A DNA stretch of 64,000 nucleotides from Variovorax sp. S12S4 (GCF_023195515.1 NZ_JALPKR020000002.1:5371001-5435000), one strand, 5' to 3'. Positions 29,733 through 39,158 are shown, counted from the first letter of the stretch. Numbers and translations: made by a program. Notes: generated by a model not told the origin, from the sequence alone.

Positions 29733-32700
29733 CTAATAGCCCTTGAGCGTGATGTCTGCGGTTGCCCCGCCGACGAGGGCGTGGGCATCGGTGAATGCCC
29801 TGATCTTTGGCGCGAGCGGATTGGTCTTGTCGGTCTCGACGGTCACCGCACCGCTGGCGTTGGCCTGTAGCGTTGCCTGGATCGTCTTGATTGAACTGAA
29901 GGGCTTCGTGTACGGGATGGTGGTCCCGGCCAGACCGATGAGCACGTCCTGCAGGGTCTCTTCCATGTCGGGCGCGTCGATGATGGCGATGAGCTCGTAC
30001 AGAATGCCGCGGATGGTTCCCCCTCCGATCGTCACGCGGAACTGGTAGGCATCGTTGTGCACCACCAATTGGCCAGGCCACGGCTGCCACGCGCCAGGAG
30101 GTCCATAGAAAGGCGCTGCATCGGCGCCATAGAAGCTCTGGTTGTCGGCGCCATAGAACGAGCCAGGACCCGCCAAGCGGTAGTCGATGCGAAGGTCGAC
30201 ACCCTGGGTTGTGTGAAAGAGGGTCATGATCGACCCGGCGAGCGCAGCGACTACCGTGAATTCTCCGGTCACGTAGACCATGCGGCTGTACGTGCCGATT
30301 TCGTAGAAGGAATCGAGATCCGCCCCGTAGAAGGTCTGGTTGTCATCTCCGTAGAAGGAATCCAGCGCATCGGCCTGCAGCACGCCATCGATCTCGGACC
30401 ATCCATACTGCTCGGTCTGCAGCAGCGGGCCGAAACCAGTTGTCAGGAAGTTGCCGTCCTGGTCCGTCAAGAAGTTGCCGGCTCCGTCCAAGAGAAGGTA
30501 GTCGTCCTGCGGTAGATAGAGCTGAGACGCCGGCCACCCCAACGCCCGGAAGTCGAATTGCTCGACGATGTTGGCGATCGGTGGATCGCCAAGATTCATG
30601 ATGATGTTTGCTGTGGCGCGCGATTCGTTTCCGCTGGTATCGAGCGCCTTTCCCATGATCGTGACCAGGCCGCCCGGCCGCGTGATCAGGTCGTATGGGC
30701 TCTCGGTGAGAACGCCGGTGTGCAACGGCGCGGCAGAGTTCCAGTCGAGGTTGTTGCCGTAGTGGAAGCGGAACACAAAGCCCGCGAGATCAGGCACGCG
30801 CCGCGGTAACGTCCAAGACAAAACACTTCCCGAGATCGACAGACCTTCAATGTCCGGCGGAGGTTCCGTCTTCCCGACCACCCGGTGGAGGGACTGAATG
30901 CCCCAGTCGCTCTCGGCGAGGCTATTGCGCGTGCGGGCGCGAATGAGCAACCACGCCCCGTCCGGAACTCCGCTGAATTTGGCTTCTGTCGCGGTTCCCG
31001 GCACGATGACGCTGACCCACGGGCCGGCGCTCGAAATCACCATGTACTGAAGCTCGACGCTCCCGCCATTCAGGATCGAGGCGTCTAGGATCGGCTCCCA
31101 GGAAACCCGCACGCCGTTGACGATCGTGCCATCCGTCTGCACGATGAGTTCGCTTTCTCCGCTCTGGATCGAAACGATGACAGGCGGAGTGAGTTCCCAC
31201 GGCTTCGGCAAGCCCGTGTTCGGTGCATAGCCTCCGGGCACGAACGGGGCGCCCAATGCGAATATGGCCGCCGTGGTCTCCTTCAGCATCAGTTGCACCC
31301 GCCCATCAGGCAAGAAGGTGCGCGACATGATCCGAAATTCCTTGGCCGTCCAGCCATAGCGAGACAGCGTGAGCGTGACGCTGTCGAACAACTCGAGCGG
31401 GTACGCGCTCATCTTGAATGACAGCGTGGTAGTCAGAGGGTCCCGGCTGTCGCGCAGATAGATTCCGGCAATGTGGTACGCCTGCCCGGCATAGAACACC
31501 GCAGGCATGGTCATCTCTTGCGACAACTCCGCGCCGTCGTCGGCCACCAGAGCGTCGGCCCGAAAAGGCGGGATCGGGGTCTGGACGTAGTTTGCCGCCT
31601 CGTCCCAGATTCGAATCGCTACCGTGTTGACCTTGTCATTGCGCGGGCGGTGCGGGCTGATGGACACAGGGTTCTGCGACACCGAACCATCATTGCTGCG
31701 TTGGACAACGGAAAGATCCGCGTCGGTCAGATGCATCACGGGCAGCTGATAAACACCGGCTCGCACAAAGTACTCGCCCGCCGCATACGCCCACTCGCCG
31801 CCCATGGCCTGGGAAAGATCGTCGAGGACATCTCTCGGCGCAGCGCCAAAGGGAAACACACACCCCGCGCGGTACATCGGCACAACTACGCCGCCCGTGT
31901 AGTTGGTTGCGGTGTCGCATGCATTCGCCGCGGCGATGATCCGGGCGGTTTCGGATGGCTCGAGGGTCGTACGCTTGCCAAACTGCGGATGGAGTATGAC
32001 GTGGCGCATCAGCAAGGAAGGGTTCTCAGTGAACCTGGTGACGCCATCGCGGGGGTCGTACACCTTGGCGCCGCGCATGCGCACTGTCACGTTGGGAATG
32101 CCCGACGGGAACGCCGTGTCGCTGTAAGCGAAGCTGCAGACCAGGTATGCAACGCCGGCCGCACGGTGCGCCGCCGTCCAGGCGCCTCCCAGCTGCTGGA
32201 TGAGGGCATCGTCCGCCGCCTGACCAGGCGAGCCGAGGTGCCAGCGGACGTTGGCAAACGAATTGAATCCGGGGTACTGGTAATAGGCCGTGTAGATTTT
32301 CGGGGGCAGCGGCCATTCGCTGCTCATGTCCTCTGTAATCGTCACGACATTGCCGGACACCGTGAATGCGGTCACCTCGGTACGACCGCCGCCGCCGAGA
32401 AAGACACGATCAACTCGGACCGTCGCGCCTCCTTCGATGGGCGTGTGATCGAGTGCGGTCACCGGACCCGGAAGCACCTGCTGCGCGCTGATTTTCGATG
32501 CGACGCCGTACGGCGCTGTCGTGACCTTGCCGTTTTCGTCGAGATCGACAGGCTGGTCGTTGAAGTAAATCTGTTCGATGCCGTCGATCTCATGCGCCGC
32601 CAACGCGACGCACATGATGAACAGTTCCTTGTACTGCCCGACGCTGGCCCGGTAGAACACATGGCCGCCCTTTCGCACCCGGCCGAGCACCAGCTCACGC

Positions 32701-32900
32701 GGCGCGATCGTGCCTGGCACATTGGCCAGTCGATCGACCTGGGCAGCGTCGAACTGTGCGCGCGCGAGACGGTCGGCCTTCTTCTTCTGCTGCATCGAAA
32801 GCGCAAGCGTCCCGACCAGAGAAACGGCGTAGGCGACCAGCGTTGACCCAGCTACGGCGCCGGCTACGTAGCCGATGATTCCGACAATTGCCTGTGGCAT
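29733..32900 (-). CDS. Tail tip attachment protein (J-like, host specificity)
   Basis: A 1055-residue tail tip/central fibre protein of the lambda gpJ class. The N-terminus has a hydrophobic stretch (MPQAIVGIIGYVAGAVAGST) and the middle has the hub-like part followed by fibronectin-III-like repeats (VRVSWEPILDASILNGGSVE). Residues near 850-960 repeat FYGxD motifs (DSFYGDDNQTFYGAD, GSFYGADNQSFYGAD). The C-terminus ends in a beta-rich fibre section. Its start overlaps the NlpC-like gene by one base (TGATG); a longer frame to 32987 is not supported. Confidence 0.88.
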   Translation of the reverse strand: MPQAIVGIIGYVAGAVAGSTLVAYAVSLVGTLALSMQQKKKADRLARAQFDAAQVDRLANVPGTIAPRELVLGRVRKGGHVFYRASVGQYKELFIMCVALAAHEIDGIEQIYFNDQPVDLDENGKVTTAPYGVASKISAQQVLPGPVTALDHTPIEGGATVRVDRVFLGGGGRTEVTAFTVSGNVVTITEDMSSEWPLPPKIYTAYYQYPGFNSFANVRWHLGSPGQAADDALIQQLGGAWTAAHRAAGVAYLVCSFAYSDTAFPSGIPNVTVRMRGAKVYDPRDGVTRFTENPSLLMRHVILHPQFGKRTTLEPSETARIIAAANACDTATNYTGGVVVPMYRAGCVFPFGAAPRDVLDDLSQAMGGEWAYAAGEYFVRAGVYQLPVMHLTDADLSVVQRSNDGSVSQNPVSISPHRPRNDKVNTVAIRIWDEAANYVQTPIPPFRADALVADDGAELSQEMTMPAVFYAGQAYHIAGIYLRDSRDPLTTTLSFKMSAYPLELFDSVTLTLSRYGWTAKEFRIMSRTFLPDGRVQLMLKETTAAIFALGAPFVPGGYAPNTGLPKPWELTPPVIVSIQSGESELIVQTDGTIVNGVRVSWEPILDASILNGGSVELQYMVISSAGPWVSVIVPGTATEAKFSGVPDGAWLLIRARTRNSLAESDWGIQSLHRVVGKTEPPPDIEGLSISGSVLSWTLPRRVPDLAGFVFRFHYGNNLDWNSAAPLHTGVLTESPYDLITRPGGLVTIMGKALDTSGNESRATANIIMNLGDPPIANIVEQFDFRALGWPASQLYLPQDDYLLLDGAGNFLTDQDGNFLTTGFGPLLQTEQYGWSEIDGVLQADALDSFYGDDNQTFYGADLDSFYEIGTYSRMVYVTGEFTVVAALAGSIMTLFHTTQGVDLRIDYRLAGPGSFYGADNQSFYGADAAPFYGPPGAWQPWPGQLVVHNDAYQFRVTIGGGTIRGILYELIAIIDAPDMEETLQDVLIGLAGTTIPYTKPFSSIKTIQATLQANASGAVTVETDKTNPLAPKIRAFTDAHALVGGATADITLKGY

Positions 32901-33295
32901 CAGATCTTCCAGGCCGCTAGCGCAGCGTCCATGCCAAGCACCGCCATGCCAGCTTCTCCAGGCGCAAGCACATTGGTTCCGTTGCAAACGCCCAGCATCT
33001 GCCGATTGGCATTTAGCACGAGCACGATGTCACCGACCGCGGCCATCGCTACAGGCACCGGCTGGCCTAGGAAGGATGAAGCAAGTTGTTCCAAGCCACC
33101 GCCCTCTTCAATCATTCGCGCCGCTGTTGAGGCACTGTCGTATGACGGAACGGAAACCATCGGATCGGCGCCCGTCAGCGCCTTCACGGCCGCCGCCGCG
33201 AACGTGCAGCAGTCGTTAGAGCCCCAGCCAAAGGGCATGCTCGCGCGCGCCTTGCCGAAGTCGGAAAAGCGCAGTTGCCAGTCTTGATGTCTCAT
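32900..33295 (-). CDS. Tail tip peptidase-like protein (NlpC/P60-like)
   Basis: A 131-residue protein with WGSNDCCTFAAAAVKALTG, a Cys nucleophile context, in the position where siphoviruses carry the K-like NlpC/P60 or DUF6950 cell-wall peptidase of the tail tip. A clear downstream catalytic His is not obvious, so activity is uncertain. Overlaps both neighbouring genes by one base. Confidence 0.7.
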   Translation of the reverse strand: MRHQDWQLRFSDFGKARASMPFGWGSNDCCTFAAAAVKALTGADPMVSVPSYDSASTAARMIEEGGGLEQLASSFLGQPVPVAMAAVGDIVLVLNANRQMLGVCNGTNVLAPGEAGMAVLGMDAALAAWKI

Positions 33296-33867
33296 CAGCG
33301 CATCGCCATGAAGAGTTGTTTCGTCGGCCAGACGATCGGGCTGTTCTGCAGCGCCACGTACTCGAACGCGCGATCGCCTGGGTAAAGAAACTGCTGGTCC
33401 GCGTTGCTCGTGGTGAGGGCATTGCCACGCAGCAGATCGACAGCCGTGCTCTCGGCAGTGACGACGATGGCGCAGGTGTCTCCGTCTTCTTCAATGCTCA
33501 TCGAGTCGAGTCGGCCGGTCCAGTCGATCGGTGCATCGAACAAGGTCCCTTCGCCGAGGATCGCCAGGCGGATGACGACCGACGTGCCTTGCACAATCGA
33601 TGCATCGTCCAGCGCTAGGGATAGGTATTCAATCGGCACCCCGGAAAGCTGGAATTGCAAGCCTTTGATTTCACCGGGCGAGTCTTCGATCTGGCTGATG
33701 GTCCCGAGCCCCGCCGCCCCGCGATACGTCACCCCGGCATAGTCGATGTCGAAGTTCGCGGAGGTCAGGGCAACTGGCAACCCGGGAAAGTCCATATGAA
33801 CCAGCTGCGCGATAGAGAGCACGCGCCCCCCAAGCGCCGCGAGGGTCGGGGCCGATAGCGTTCTCAT
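33295..33867 (-). CDS. Phage tail protein (hub-like, DUF2163 type)
   Basis: A 190-residue tail tip protein. The segments VHMDFPGLPVALTSANFDID and IEDSPGEIKGLQFQLSGVP match a phage tail protein type found upstream of the NlpC-like gene (lambda gpL position). Predicted beta-rich. The role is inferred from order: tape measure, distal tail protein, this protein, NlpC-like, J. Confidence 0.72.
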   Translation of the reverse strand: MRTLSAPTLAALGGRVLSIAQLVHMDFPGLPVALTSANFDIDYAGVTYRGAAGLGTISQIEDSPGEIKGLQFQLSGVPIEYLSLALDDASIVQGTSVVIRLAILGEGTLFDAPIDWTGRLDSMSIEEDGDTCAIVVTAESTAVDLLRGNALTTSNADQQFLYPGDRAFEYVALQNSPIVWPTKQLFMAMR

Positions 33868-34457
33868 CCGATGTCTTCAACAAAATCCATGGAGACTTCG
33901 GGCGCATAGCCTGGGATGTACTGGACAGCCGAGGGCGAAGACAGCCTGAAAGGTGCGGTGGGTCGGTCCCAGATCACCGCAGTGCCGGCAGCGATCTGAC
34001 GACGCAGACGGTTGGCTATGTTGACCACCAGGAAGCCGCTACCGTCAGCCGTCGCGTCGTCCTTGACCTGGAGCAGCAAGCCACCGACCCCCAGCATGTC
34101 GCCGGCCAACACGGTCTGTCCGGCCACAGCCTGGACATGGAGGAATGGGTTGCCGGCCGGCGTCGTCGCAATGACGGTTGGGGTTCCGCGCAGCGTGCCG
34201 CGGGGGATCTTGCGAACCCAGTGATACAGGTTCACGGTGTTCGTCATGCCGCGCAGAGACGCGATGAACGCTTCCACCCGAGCGGCATCGGCGTGCAGGC
34301 GGTTCGGTAGCGTCAACGAGATGAGCCAGCGGTCGTTCAAGAGGTCGATAACCTGCTCGCTTCCTCCGAATGGGGAACCGAATGCGCGCTGGTTCGTCTG
34401 CATGCGCAACGTGAAGGCGCTGGGGCAAAAGCCGAACGGCAGAGAAATCAAGCTCAT
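33864..34457 (-). CDS. Phage distal tail protein
   Basis: A 197-residue protein, MSLISLPFGFCPSAFTLRMQ, next after the tape measure gene, with segments RWLISLTLPNRLHADAARVE and VQYIPGYAPEVSMDFVEDIG, as expected of gpM-type distal tail proteins. Start at 34457 overlaps the corrected tape measure stop (ATGA), which supports the frameshift correction of that gene. Confidence 0.72.
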   Translation of the reverse strand: MSLISLPFGFCPSAFTLRMQTNQRAFGSPFGGSEQVIDLLNDRWLISLTLPNRLHADAARVEAFIASLRGMTNTVNLYHWVRKIPRGTLRGTPTVIATTPAGNPFLHVQAVAGQTVLAGDMLGVGGLLLQVKDDATADGSGFLVVNIANRLRRQIAAGTAVIWDRPTAPFRLSSPSAVQYIPGYAPEVSMDFVEDIG

Positions 34458-36603
34458 CCGAGCGCTCCCGAGTAACGCTGGCTGCGGCCGATCGCGGCGG
34501 CAATGCGCCGCTCGGTGCCCGCTTGCGCCTCCTTCAGCTGCGACAGCGTGGCAACGTCGCCAACGGTGTTGTTGATGACGACACTGACAGGCGCCCCCCG
34601 CCGCCGAGCGCGTGATTCGGAATGATCTTGCCGGCAGTGTTCGGCACGAACAGCTCTGGCCCACGCTCACCGACGAGCGAGACCTTGCCGACAGGCGGCG
34701 AACCGCCATCAGCAAAGGCACCGCCAATAAATCTCATGGCGGTGGTAATGAGGCTACCGAAGTCGAAACCGCCACCACCCCCAGCGCCGCCTGCCCCAAC
34801 AGCGGGGGTTCCGGTCTGCAGTGCCCTCGCGATCGAGTTCGAAAGTGGCACGGTGATCGTCTGGCGCAAGACCAATGCGGCGATGTCTTTCCCGAGCCCC
34901 TTCAGTACGTCGCTCAGCTTCCCGCCTTCAAGGGCAGCTTTCTCGAACGAACTCGAGAATGCGGCGCCAATGCTGTTCGCCAGTTCTTCCGTCTTCTTCG
35001 CGTCGTCGGCGATCTGCTGGGTTACACCCTTGAGGCCGACAAGTTCCTTGCGCTCCGTCAGCAGCCGGATTTCCTCCTCGAGCGCCGCTGCCTTACGGGT
35101 CAGAATCTCAGTGCTGCGCTCTTCCGCAAGCTCTTGCTCCTTCATGGCAATGAGGCTGCTCAGCCGGGCCTGCTCGATCACCCCTTGGGCTTCGGCGTTC
35201 TTTCCGATGAGCTCAATCTCCTCGCGCATCGCCTTGTTGCCTTCCGCCAGGCTCTTTACCTGCTGCTCCTGTGTTTTCGCGTCCTGGAGCACCGATTCGC
35301 GAAGCTGAGCGTCGAACTCAGTGCGTCGCTTCTTCTCTTCCGTCAGTTCTTTGTTGGCGTCGATCTCACGAGCGATCGCGAGCAACGGCTCAGCGCTCTC
35401 GCCTTTCAGCAGCTTCAGTCGGCCCGATTGGATGTCGGCCAGCACCATGCCAGCACGAGACAATTCTTCAGTGCGGCTCAGCTCCTTGCCTAGGTTCTCA
35501 AGGTACTTCTGGTGCTCGGAGTCCTTTGGCGTGCCAGCTTTCTTTGGCTCTTTGACAGCGGCAATCTCCGGGAGCGATGGCGCCTTCTTTGTGCGCCGCG
35601 ATACCGCGTCACCGAAATCCTGGCCCATGTTCGCCAATTCAATCTCGTTGCGCTGCTTCATGCGAAGCAAGGCCAAATACCGGTTCAACTCTTCGATGTC
35701 GCCCTTGCGGCTGTCGTTGGCGCGCACAAGGGGCCGTGCCTCCCTGTCCATCTCCGCCTGCAGCTTCTCGCGCTCCGCCATGAGGCGCTTGATGTCCGCA
35801 CCGTTGTCACCGGTCATCCGGCCCAAGCCGATCATGTCCTTGGCAGCATCTTTCACGATCAGGCCGAAGCCGCCCATCTTCTTGATGTCGGCGGCGTTCC
35901 GAAGAAACTGGTTCAGCGCCGGCAGAAGATCGCCGACGATTGAGCGGGCGGCTTCGGTGGCGTTCGCCTTCATTGCGAAGATCTGCTTGTTGAAGATCTC
36001 GGCATTGGCGGCCTGCTCTGCGCTCACCGTACCCACGAGTTCGGTCTTCTCGGCCAGATCCTTCAGCAGAGGTGCGACCTCCCGGATCGACTTGCCAAAC
36101 AGTTCTTGTACGAGGCGCGCCTTGTTGCCGTCGTCGGCAAAGCCGGCGAGGGCGACAGCAGTACGGTGCAGCGCCTCTGCCGGATCGATGCGCTTTAGTT
36201 CTTGCGCGTCCAAGCCGAGTGCCTTTAGCGCTTGCGATGCGGCGTTCTTGCCATCGACCTCTTTGAGCACGTTGTTGAACTTCACAAGCGTGCCGGTGAC
36301 GGTATCCATGCTGCTGCCGGTACGCATCGCCACGTTCTCGAGGGCACTGATGTTTTCGATGCTGGCCCCAGTGGCATCCGCCACGTCGTTGAGCGCGTCC
36401 AGGCCGTCGATCAGCTGCTTGCCGAAGTACACGGCGGCTATGCCTGCCGCACCGAGCGCAGTCCCAACGGCAGCACCTGCCTTCGAGACAGCGGCGTCGA
36501 TCTCCTTCGCGCGCTTCTCCGCCTGCTTCGCGGCCCGGTTCAGGTCGGTTTCAAACGAGCCTGTGCGAGCGAGCAGGTCTACGACGATGCTGCCGATGGT
36601 CAT
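34454..36603 (-). CDS. Phage tail tape measure protein (one-base frameshift near the 3' end)
   Basis: Tape measure that sets tail length. The uninterrupted frame (36603-34534, 689 residues) has a long helical body (TMP-like N-terminal, coiled coil with many Glu/Lys/Arg, GKDIAALVLRQTITVPLSNS) ending in GGSPPVGKVSLVGERGPELF, the family's C-terminal pattern. The last residues then turn into nonsense. Adding one base to the C run at 34594-34599 restores APVSVVINNTVGDVATLSQL and a stop at 34454-34456, ATGA-overlapping the next gene. I give the restored extent; the frame break lies at 34594-34599. Confidence 0.85.
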
Positions 36604-36920
36604 ATTTCTTTTCTCGGTGGAGTGATACCGGCGGCCTTGAACAGGTCCATGTCCGCGCCCGTATGCCCGGTATCAGGTGGAGGCCGTAGCCAGTCCAGCT
36701 TGTCCTGCACGTCGCCGCCCCCCAGGCTGACCGAGATGAGCCCGGCCGGTCGGTGGTAGCGGTGAAAGTCGTCGAAGGGGTTTTCTCGGAAAAAGGCGCC
36801 CCAGCGCTGGAACTCGGCCTGCGTCATGCAGGCCTGCCATTCCTCTACTGTTCGGCCGCCGAGGGCAAGGGCGAGGACGTGCCAGAACCAGTCGGTTCCC
36901 CCGGCGGCTGGGCTTTTCCC
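36600..36920 (-). CDS. gpT-like extension of the tail chaperone (frameshift product part)
   Basis: This -1 frame has no start of its own that fits and reads WFWHVLALALGGRTVEEWQA upstream of the ATG at 36827, continuing GAFFRENPFDDFHRYHRPAG. It would be joined to the gpG-like frame by -1 ribosomal slippage at 36914-36920, giving a gpGT fusion of about 209 residues. In lambda-like tails gpG and gpGT together coat the tape measure and recruit tail tube subunits. It is followed, overlapping by 4 bp, by the tape measure gene. Confidence 0.78.
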   Translation of the reverse strand, partial: GKSPAAGGTDWFWHVLALALGGRTVEEWQACMTQAEFQRWGAFFRENPFDDFHRYHRPAGLISVSLGGGDVQDKLDWLRPPPDTGHTGADMDLFKAAGITPPRKEI

Positions 36921-37228
36921 TTAGCGCCCACCCCGTTTACGGAGAGCACCGCCGAAAAGATCGCGTTCGAGGGGTTCGGCTTGAGCGTCGCGGCCTTCTC
37001 GACGGAGATCGCTGGCGAGCCGTCTGCCTTACAGAGGCTTGCCGCGATGAGCCGCGCGATGCTGTTCGCGCGCACGTCTTCGTCGTCGGAGGACTCGTCC
37101 ATCTGGAACTTGCGGAAGACCGTCGCCGGCACTTCCCGGAAGTGCAGGATGTGCTTCGTGCCGTCGGCAAGCTCGACCGTGCGCTCGTGCACCTCAGGCG
37201 AGACGAAGAAGGTGTCGAAGTCGTTCAT
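36845..37228 (-). CDS. Tail assembly chaperone gpG-like
   Basis: A 127-residue protein, MNDFDTFFVSPEVHERTVEL with a HILHFREVPATVFRKFQMDE core, typical of tail assembly chaperones located between tail tube and tape measure. It overlaps the tail tube gene by 4 bp. Two products are expected: this protein and, through slippage at GGGAAAA (36914-36920), a longer gpGT fusion. Confidence 0.8.
   Translation of the reverse strand: MNDFDTFFVSPEVHERTVELADGTKHILHFREVPATVFRKFQMDESSDDEDVRANSIARLIAASLCKADGSPAISVEKAATLKPNPSNAIFSAVLSVNGVGAKGKAQPPGEPTGSGTSSPLPSAAEQ
36914..36920 (-). promoter_or_regulatory. Programmed -1 frameshift slippery site GGGAAAA
   Basis: In the gpG frame the sequence reads G GGA AAA, an exact X-XXY-YYZ heptamer, one base different from the lambda gpG/gpT site (G GGA AAG). 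A -1 slip opens a frame that stays open to 36600 and continues the conserved gpT-like sequence. Confidence 0.75.
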
Positions 37229-37695
37229 GCCGTCAACAGGTCCCAGAGCACAGGGCCGCTGCGCTGGATGGTGATCGTGCCCTTCCAGATGTCGTTGCCG
37301 GCTACGTCGAGGTTGAAGTCCGCGACATACCCGGTGAACCGGGCCGAGACGCGACCGACGACCGTCTGCATGACCGAGGCAACGGCGGTCGGCACTGTGG
37401 CGGCGTCGGAGCTGTAGATGCCCCAGGAGACGCTCGCACCCGACGCCTTCAGGGCGATCAGATCTTCGTGCGCCGTCTCACCCTTGTGGATGTTGAACGG
37501 CACGGTGACCTGGCCGGGAGTGCCAAGGCCGCCGACGAAGGTTTCGTCTTCGGTGTTGTCCAGGCACGAGGTGTTGATCTGGGAACGCGGGCCGCCCAGA
37601 CCGGTGATACCAGTGGCGCAAACGACGCGTGCGACGGCGGTCGGACCCGTGGCCCAGTAGAGGTCGGTGCCTTGTGATTTGATGACGGTGCCCAT
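37225..37695 (-). CDS. Major tail tube protein
   Basis: A 156-residue structural protein, MGTVIKSQGTDLYWATGPTA, with beta-rich body (GKETAHEDLIALKASGASV-like segment) that fits phage tail tube proteins of the TTP family. Located immediately upstream of the tail chaperones, as in lambda-like siphoviruses. It is preceded by a strong terminator at 37716-37743. Confidence 0.82.
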   Translation of the reverse strand: MGTVIKSQGTDLYWATGPTAVARVVCATGITGLGGPRSQINTSCLDNTEDETFVGGLGTPGQVTVPFNIHKGETAHEDLIALKASGASVSWGIYSSDAATVPTAVASVMQTVVGRVSARFTGYVADFNLDVAGNDIWKGTITIQRSGPVLWDLLTA

Positions 37696-37715
37696 GGTGA
37701 TGGCCTTTCTTTGGT

Positions 37716-37743
37716 CGAAAAAAAGGCCGCTCGATTGCGGCCT
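37716..37743 (-). terminator. Strong Rho-independent terminator inside the late operon
   Basis: Minus strand GGCCGC-AATCGA-GCGGCC followed by seven T. It lies between the DUF3168-like gene and the tail tube gene, so full late expression requires antitermination past it or a promoter just after it. Confidence 0.85.
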
Positions 37744-37764
37744 GGTGGTTGGAAACTGTCCTGC

Positions 37765-38127
37765 TCAGCGCGGCTTGATGAAGTCGAATGCGAAGCTGAG
37801 GCGGAATCGCTTGGTGTCGAAGTCGCGTTCGTCGGCGAGATAGGCGACCAGGTGCGCGGCGGGCTCGAGCGCATCGCGCACGGCAGCGGCCAGCGTCTCG
37901 ATCTCCGCGTCGTCATCGGACCAGCAATCGACCTGCACTCGAAAGAAATCGGCGTCAGCGCCCTGAAACGTGTTTTCTGCGGTGCCGCCAGGTACGCTCC
38001 ATGTGACGTAGGGCCGCAAAACGTCCTGCGGCGCACTGCCGTGGCGGTACACGCGCACCGGGCTCGTGCCGATCAAGGCGCTGACGGCCGGAGCGTTCCT
38101 CAGCAGGGGGAAGACTGCGGGCAGCAT
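37765..38127 (-). CDS. Phage DUF3168 tail-completion protein
   Basis: A 120-residue protein, MLPAVFPLLRNAPAVSALIG, with the DUF3168 features VRVYRHGSAPQDVLRPYVTW and FFRVQVDCWSDDDAEIETLA. DUF3168 (gp17-like) proteins form the head-tail interface or tail terminator. Start overlaps the gp10-like gene by one base. Confidence 0.82.
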   Translation of the reverse strand: MLPAVFPLLRNAPAVSALIGTSPVRVYRHGSAPQDVLRPYVTWSVPGGTAENTFQGADADFFRVQVDCWSDDDAEIETLAAAVRDALEPAAHLVAYLADERDFDTKRFRLSFAFDFIKPR

Positions 38128-38612
38128 CAGCGGCCACCTTTCGAGACCTTGGCGATTGCACGATTGACGCCCGCAACGAGCTCCTGCTCGACCGTGGACA
38201 GCGCCTTCTCGCGCTCACTCATGTAAGCCGGCGTCAGCCAAGGCTCGGCCTTCTGCTTCTCGGTCCCGATCTCCAGGTAGCGGCCCGTGGCCACCGCCTT
38301 GGTGTCGCGGCCTTCGTACTTCTTGCGGCTAATCAGAACGCGATACCGTTCGTTCGCGCCACTGCGCTGCGGATTCGGATCGCGGCGCACGACGACAGCG
38401 TTTTCCAGTGTCTTGGTGCTGGCGTAGCCGGCTTCCTCGGTGTTCTGCGTGATGCGGCGGATGTTCGCCTTTGCTGCCTTCTGGATCACGACCGCGCCTT
38501 TGCGCAGCGCCGCCTTCACCGGGCCGCCGCGCTGGCTGGCTATCTCTGGCGGGAGCGCCTTGAGCTTGGCCAGCACGTCGTCGAGGCCGTGCAAGGTGCG
38601 GGTGTCAGCCAT
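38127..38612 (-). CDS. HK97 gp10-family head-tail protein
   Basis: A 161-residue protein in the HK97-gp10/neck family: MADTRTLHGLDDVLAKLKAL, RGGPVKAALRKGAVVIQKAA, VATGRYLEIGTEKQKAEPWL. It joins head connector to tail. Overlaps its upstream neighbour by 8 bp. Confidence 0.82.
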   Translation of the reverse strand: MADTRTLHGLDDVLAKLKALPPEIASQRGGPVKAALRKGAVVIQKAAKANIRRITQNTEEAGYASTKTLENAVVVRRDPNPQRSGANERYRVLISRKKYEGRDTKAVATGRYLEIGTEKQKAEPWLTPAYMSEREKALSTVEQELVAGVNRAIAKVSKGGR

Positions 38613-38826
38613 TCAGTCCTCCGTAGTTTGGAACCTCCGGGACATCGGGCTCTTCCTCGCACTCGGGCTGCTCTTCCGCGTAGAACTCACAGCGCACAGT
38701 CACACGCTCGCCGACGCCGAAGCGCACCTCGAACCACTTCGACGAGCGAGGGATGTTCAGTTCGGTCATCAGGAGGTCGCGCAAGTCGGCGCCCTGCCCG
38801 GCCATTGTCTTCATGCGGTTCGTCAT
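38605..38826 (-). CDS. Small acidic phage protein in connector cluster
   Basis: A 73-residue acidic protein, MTNRMKTMAGQGADLRDLLM, with a repeated Glu/Pro tail (EQPECEEEPDVPEVPN). No family recognised. Start at 38826 overlaps the previous stop (ATGA), so it is real and co-translated within the head-tail joining cluster. Confidence 0.68.
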   Translation of the reverse strand: MTNRMKTMAGQGADLRDLLMTELNIPRSSKWFEVRFGVGERVTVRCEFYAEEQPECEEEPDVPEVPNYGGLNG

Positions 38827-39158
38827 CCTTCGTTCGCTCCTGTGTCGCACGCCAGATCGACGTACTCCCGGCCCTGCGCGTCAGGCAGCACAGCCAGGAT
38901 GTTGAAATTCGTCAGCGCGTAGACCACGCGCCACTTCGCCACCACGTCTGCGCGGAAGCGAATGCGGATCGACACCTTGGCCGCGCTGATCGTCGTGTCT
39001 GCCTTCAGCGTCTCAACGCCGTTCAGGTAGCGCACGTTCGCCCAAACCGTCGCCACTTCCTGCCAAGTCTTCGAGATGGCGCCGGTATCGTCGTCCTGCG
39101 TCTCCACCAGGCGCTGCAGCTTGACCCGACGGTTGAGGCTTCCAGCTTCGAGGGTCAT
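38823..39158 (-). CDS. Phage head-tail joining protein (SPP1 gp16-like)
   Basis: A 111-residue adaptor, MTLEAGSLNRRVKLQRLVET, with TGAISKTWQEVATVWANVRY, the characteristic core of head-tail joining proteins. Follows the gp6-like connector. Overlaps both neighbours by 4 bp. Confidence 0.82.
   Translation of the reverse strand: MTLEAGSLNRRVKLQRLVETQDDDTGAISKTWQEVATVWANVRYLNGVETLKADTTISAAKVSIRIRFRADVVAKWRVVYALTNFNILAVLPDAQGREYVDLACDTGANEG

Noticed and set aside
36895..36910. The G run as the main frameshift site of gpG/gpT
   Set aside because: A CCG GGG G slip would also reach the same frame, but the upstream G GGA AAA fits the known heptamer type exactly and is preferred.
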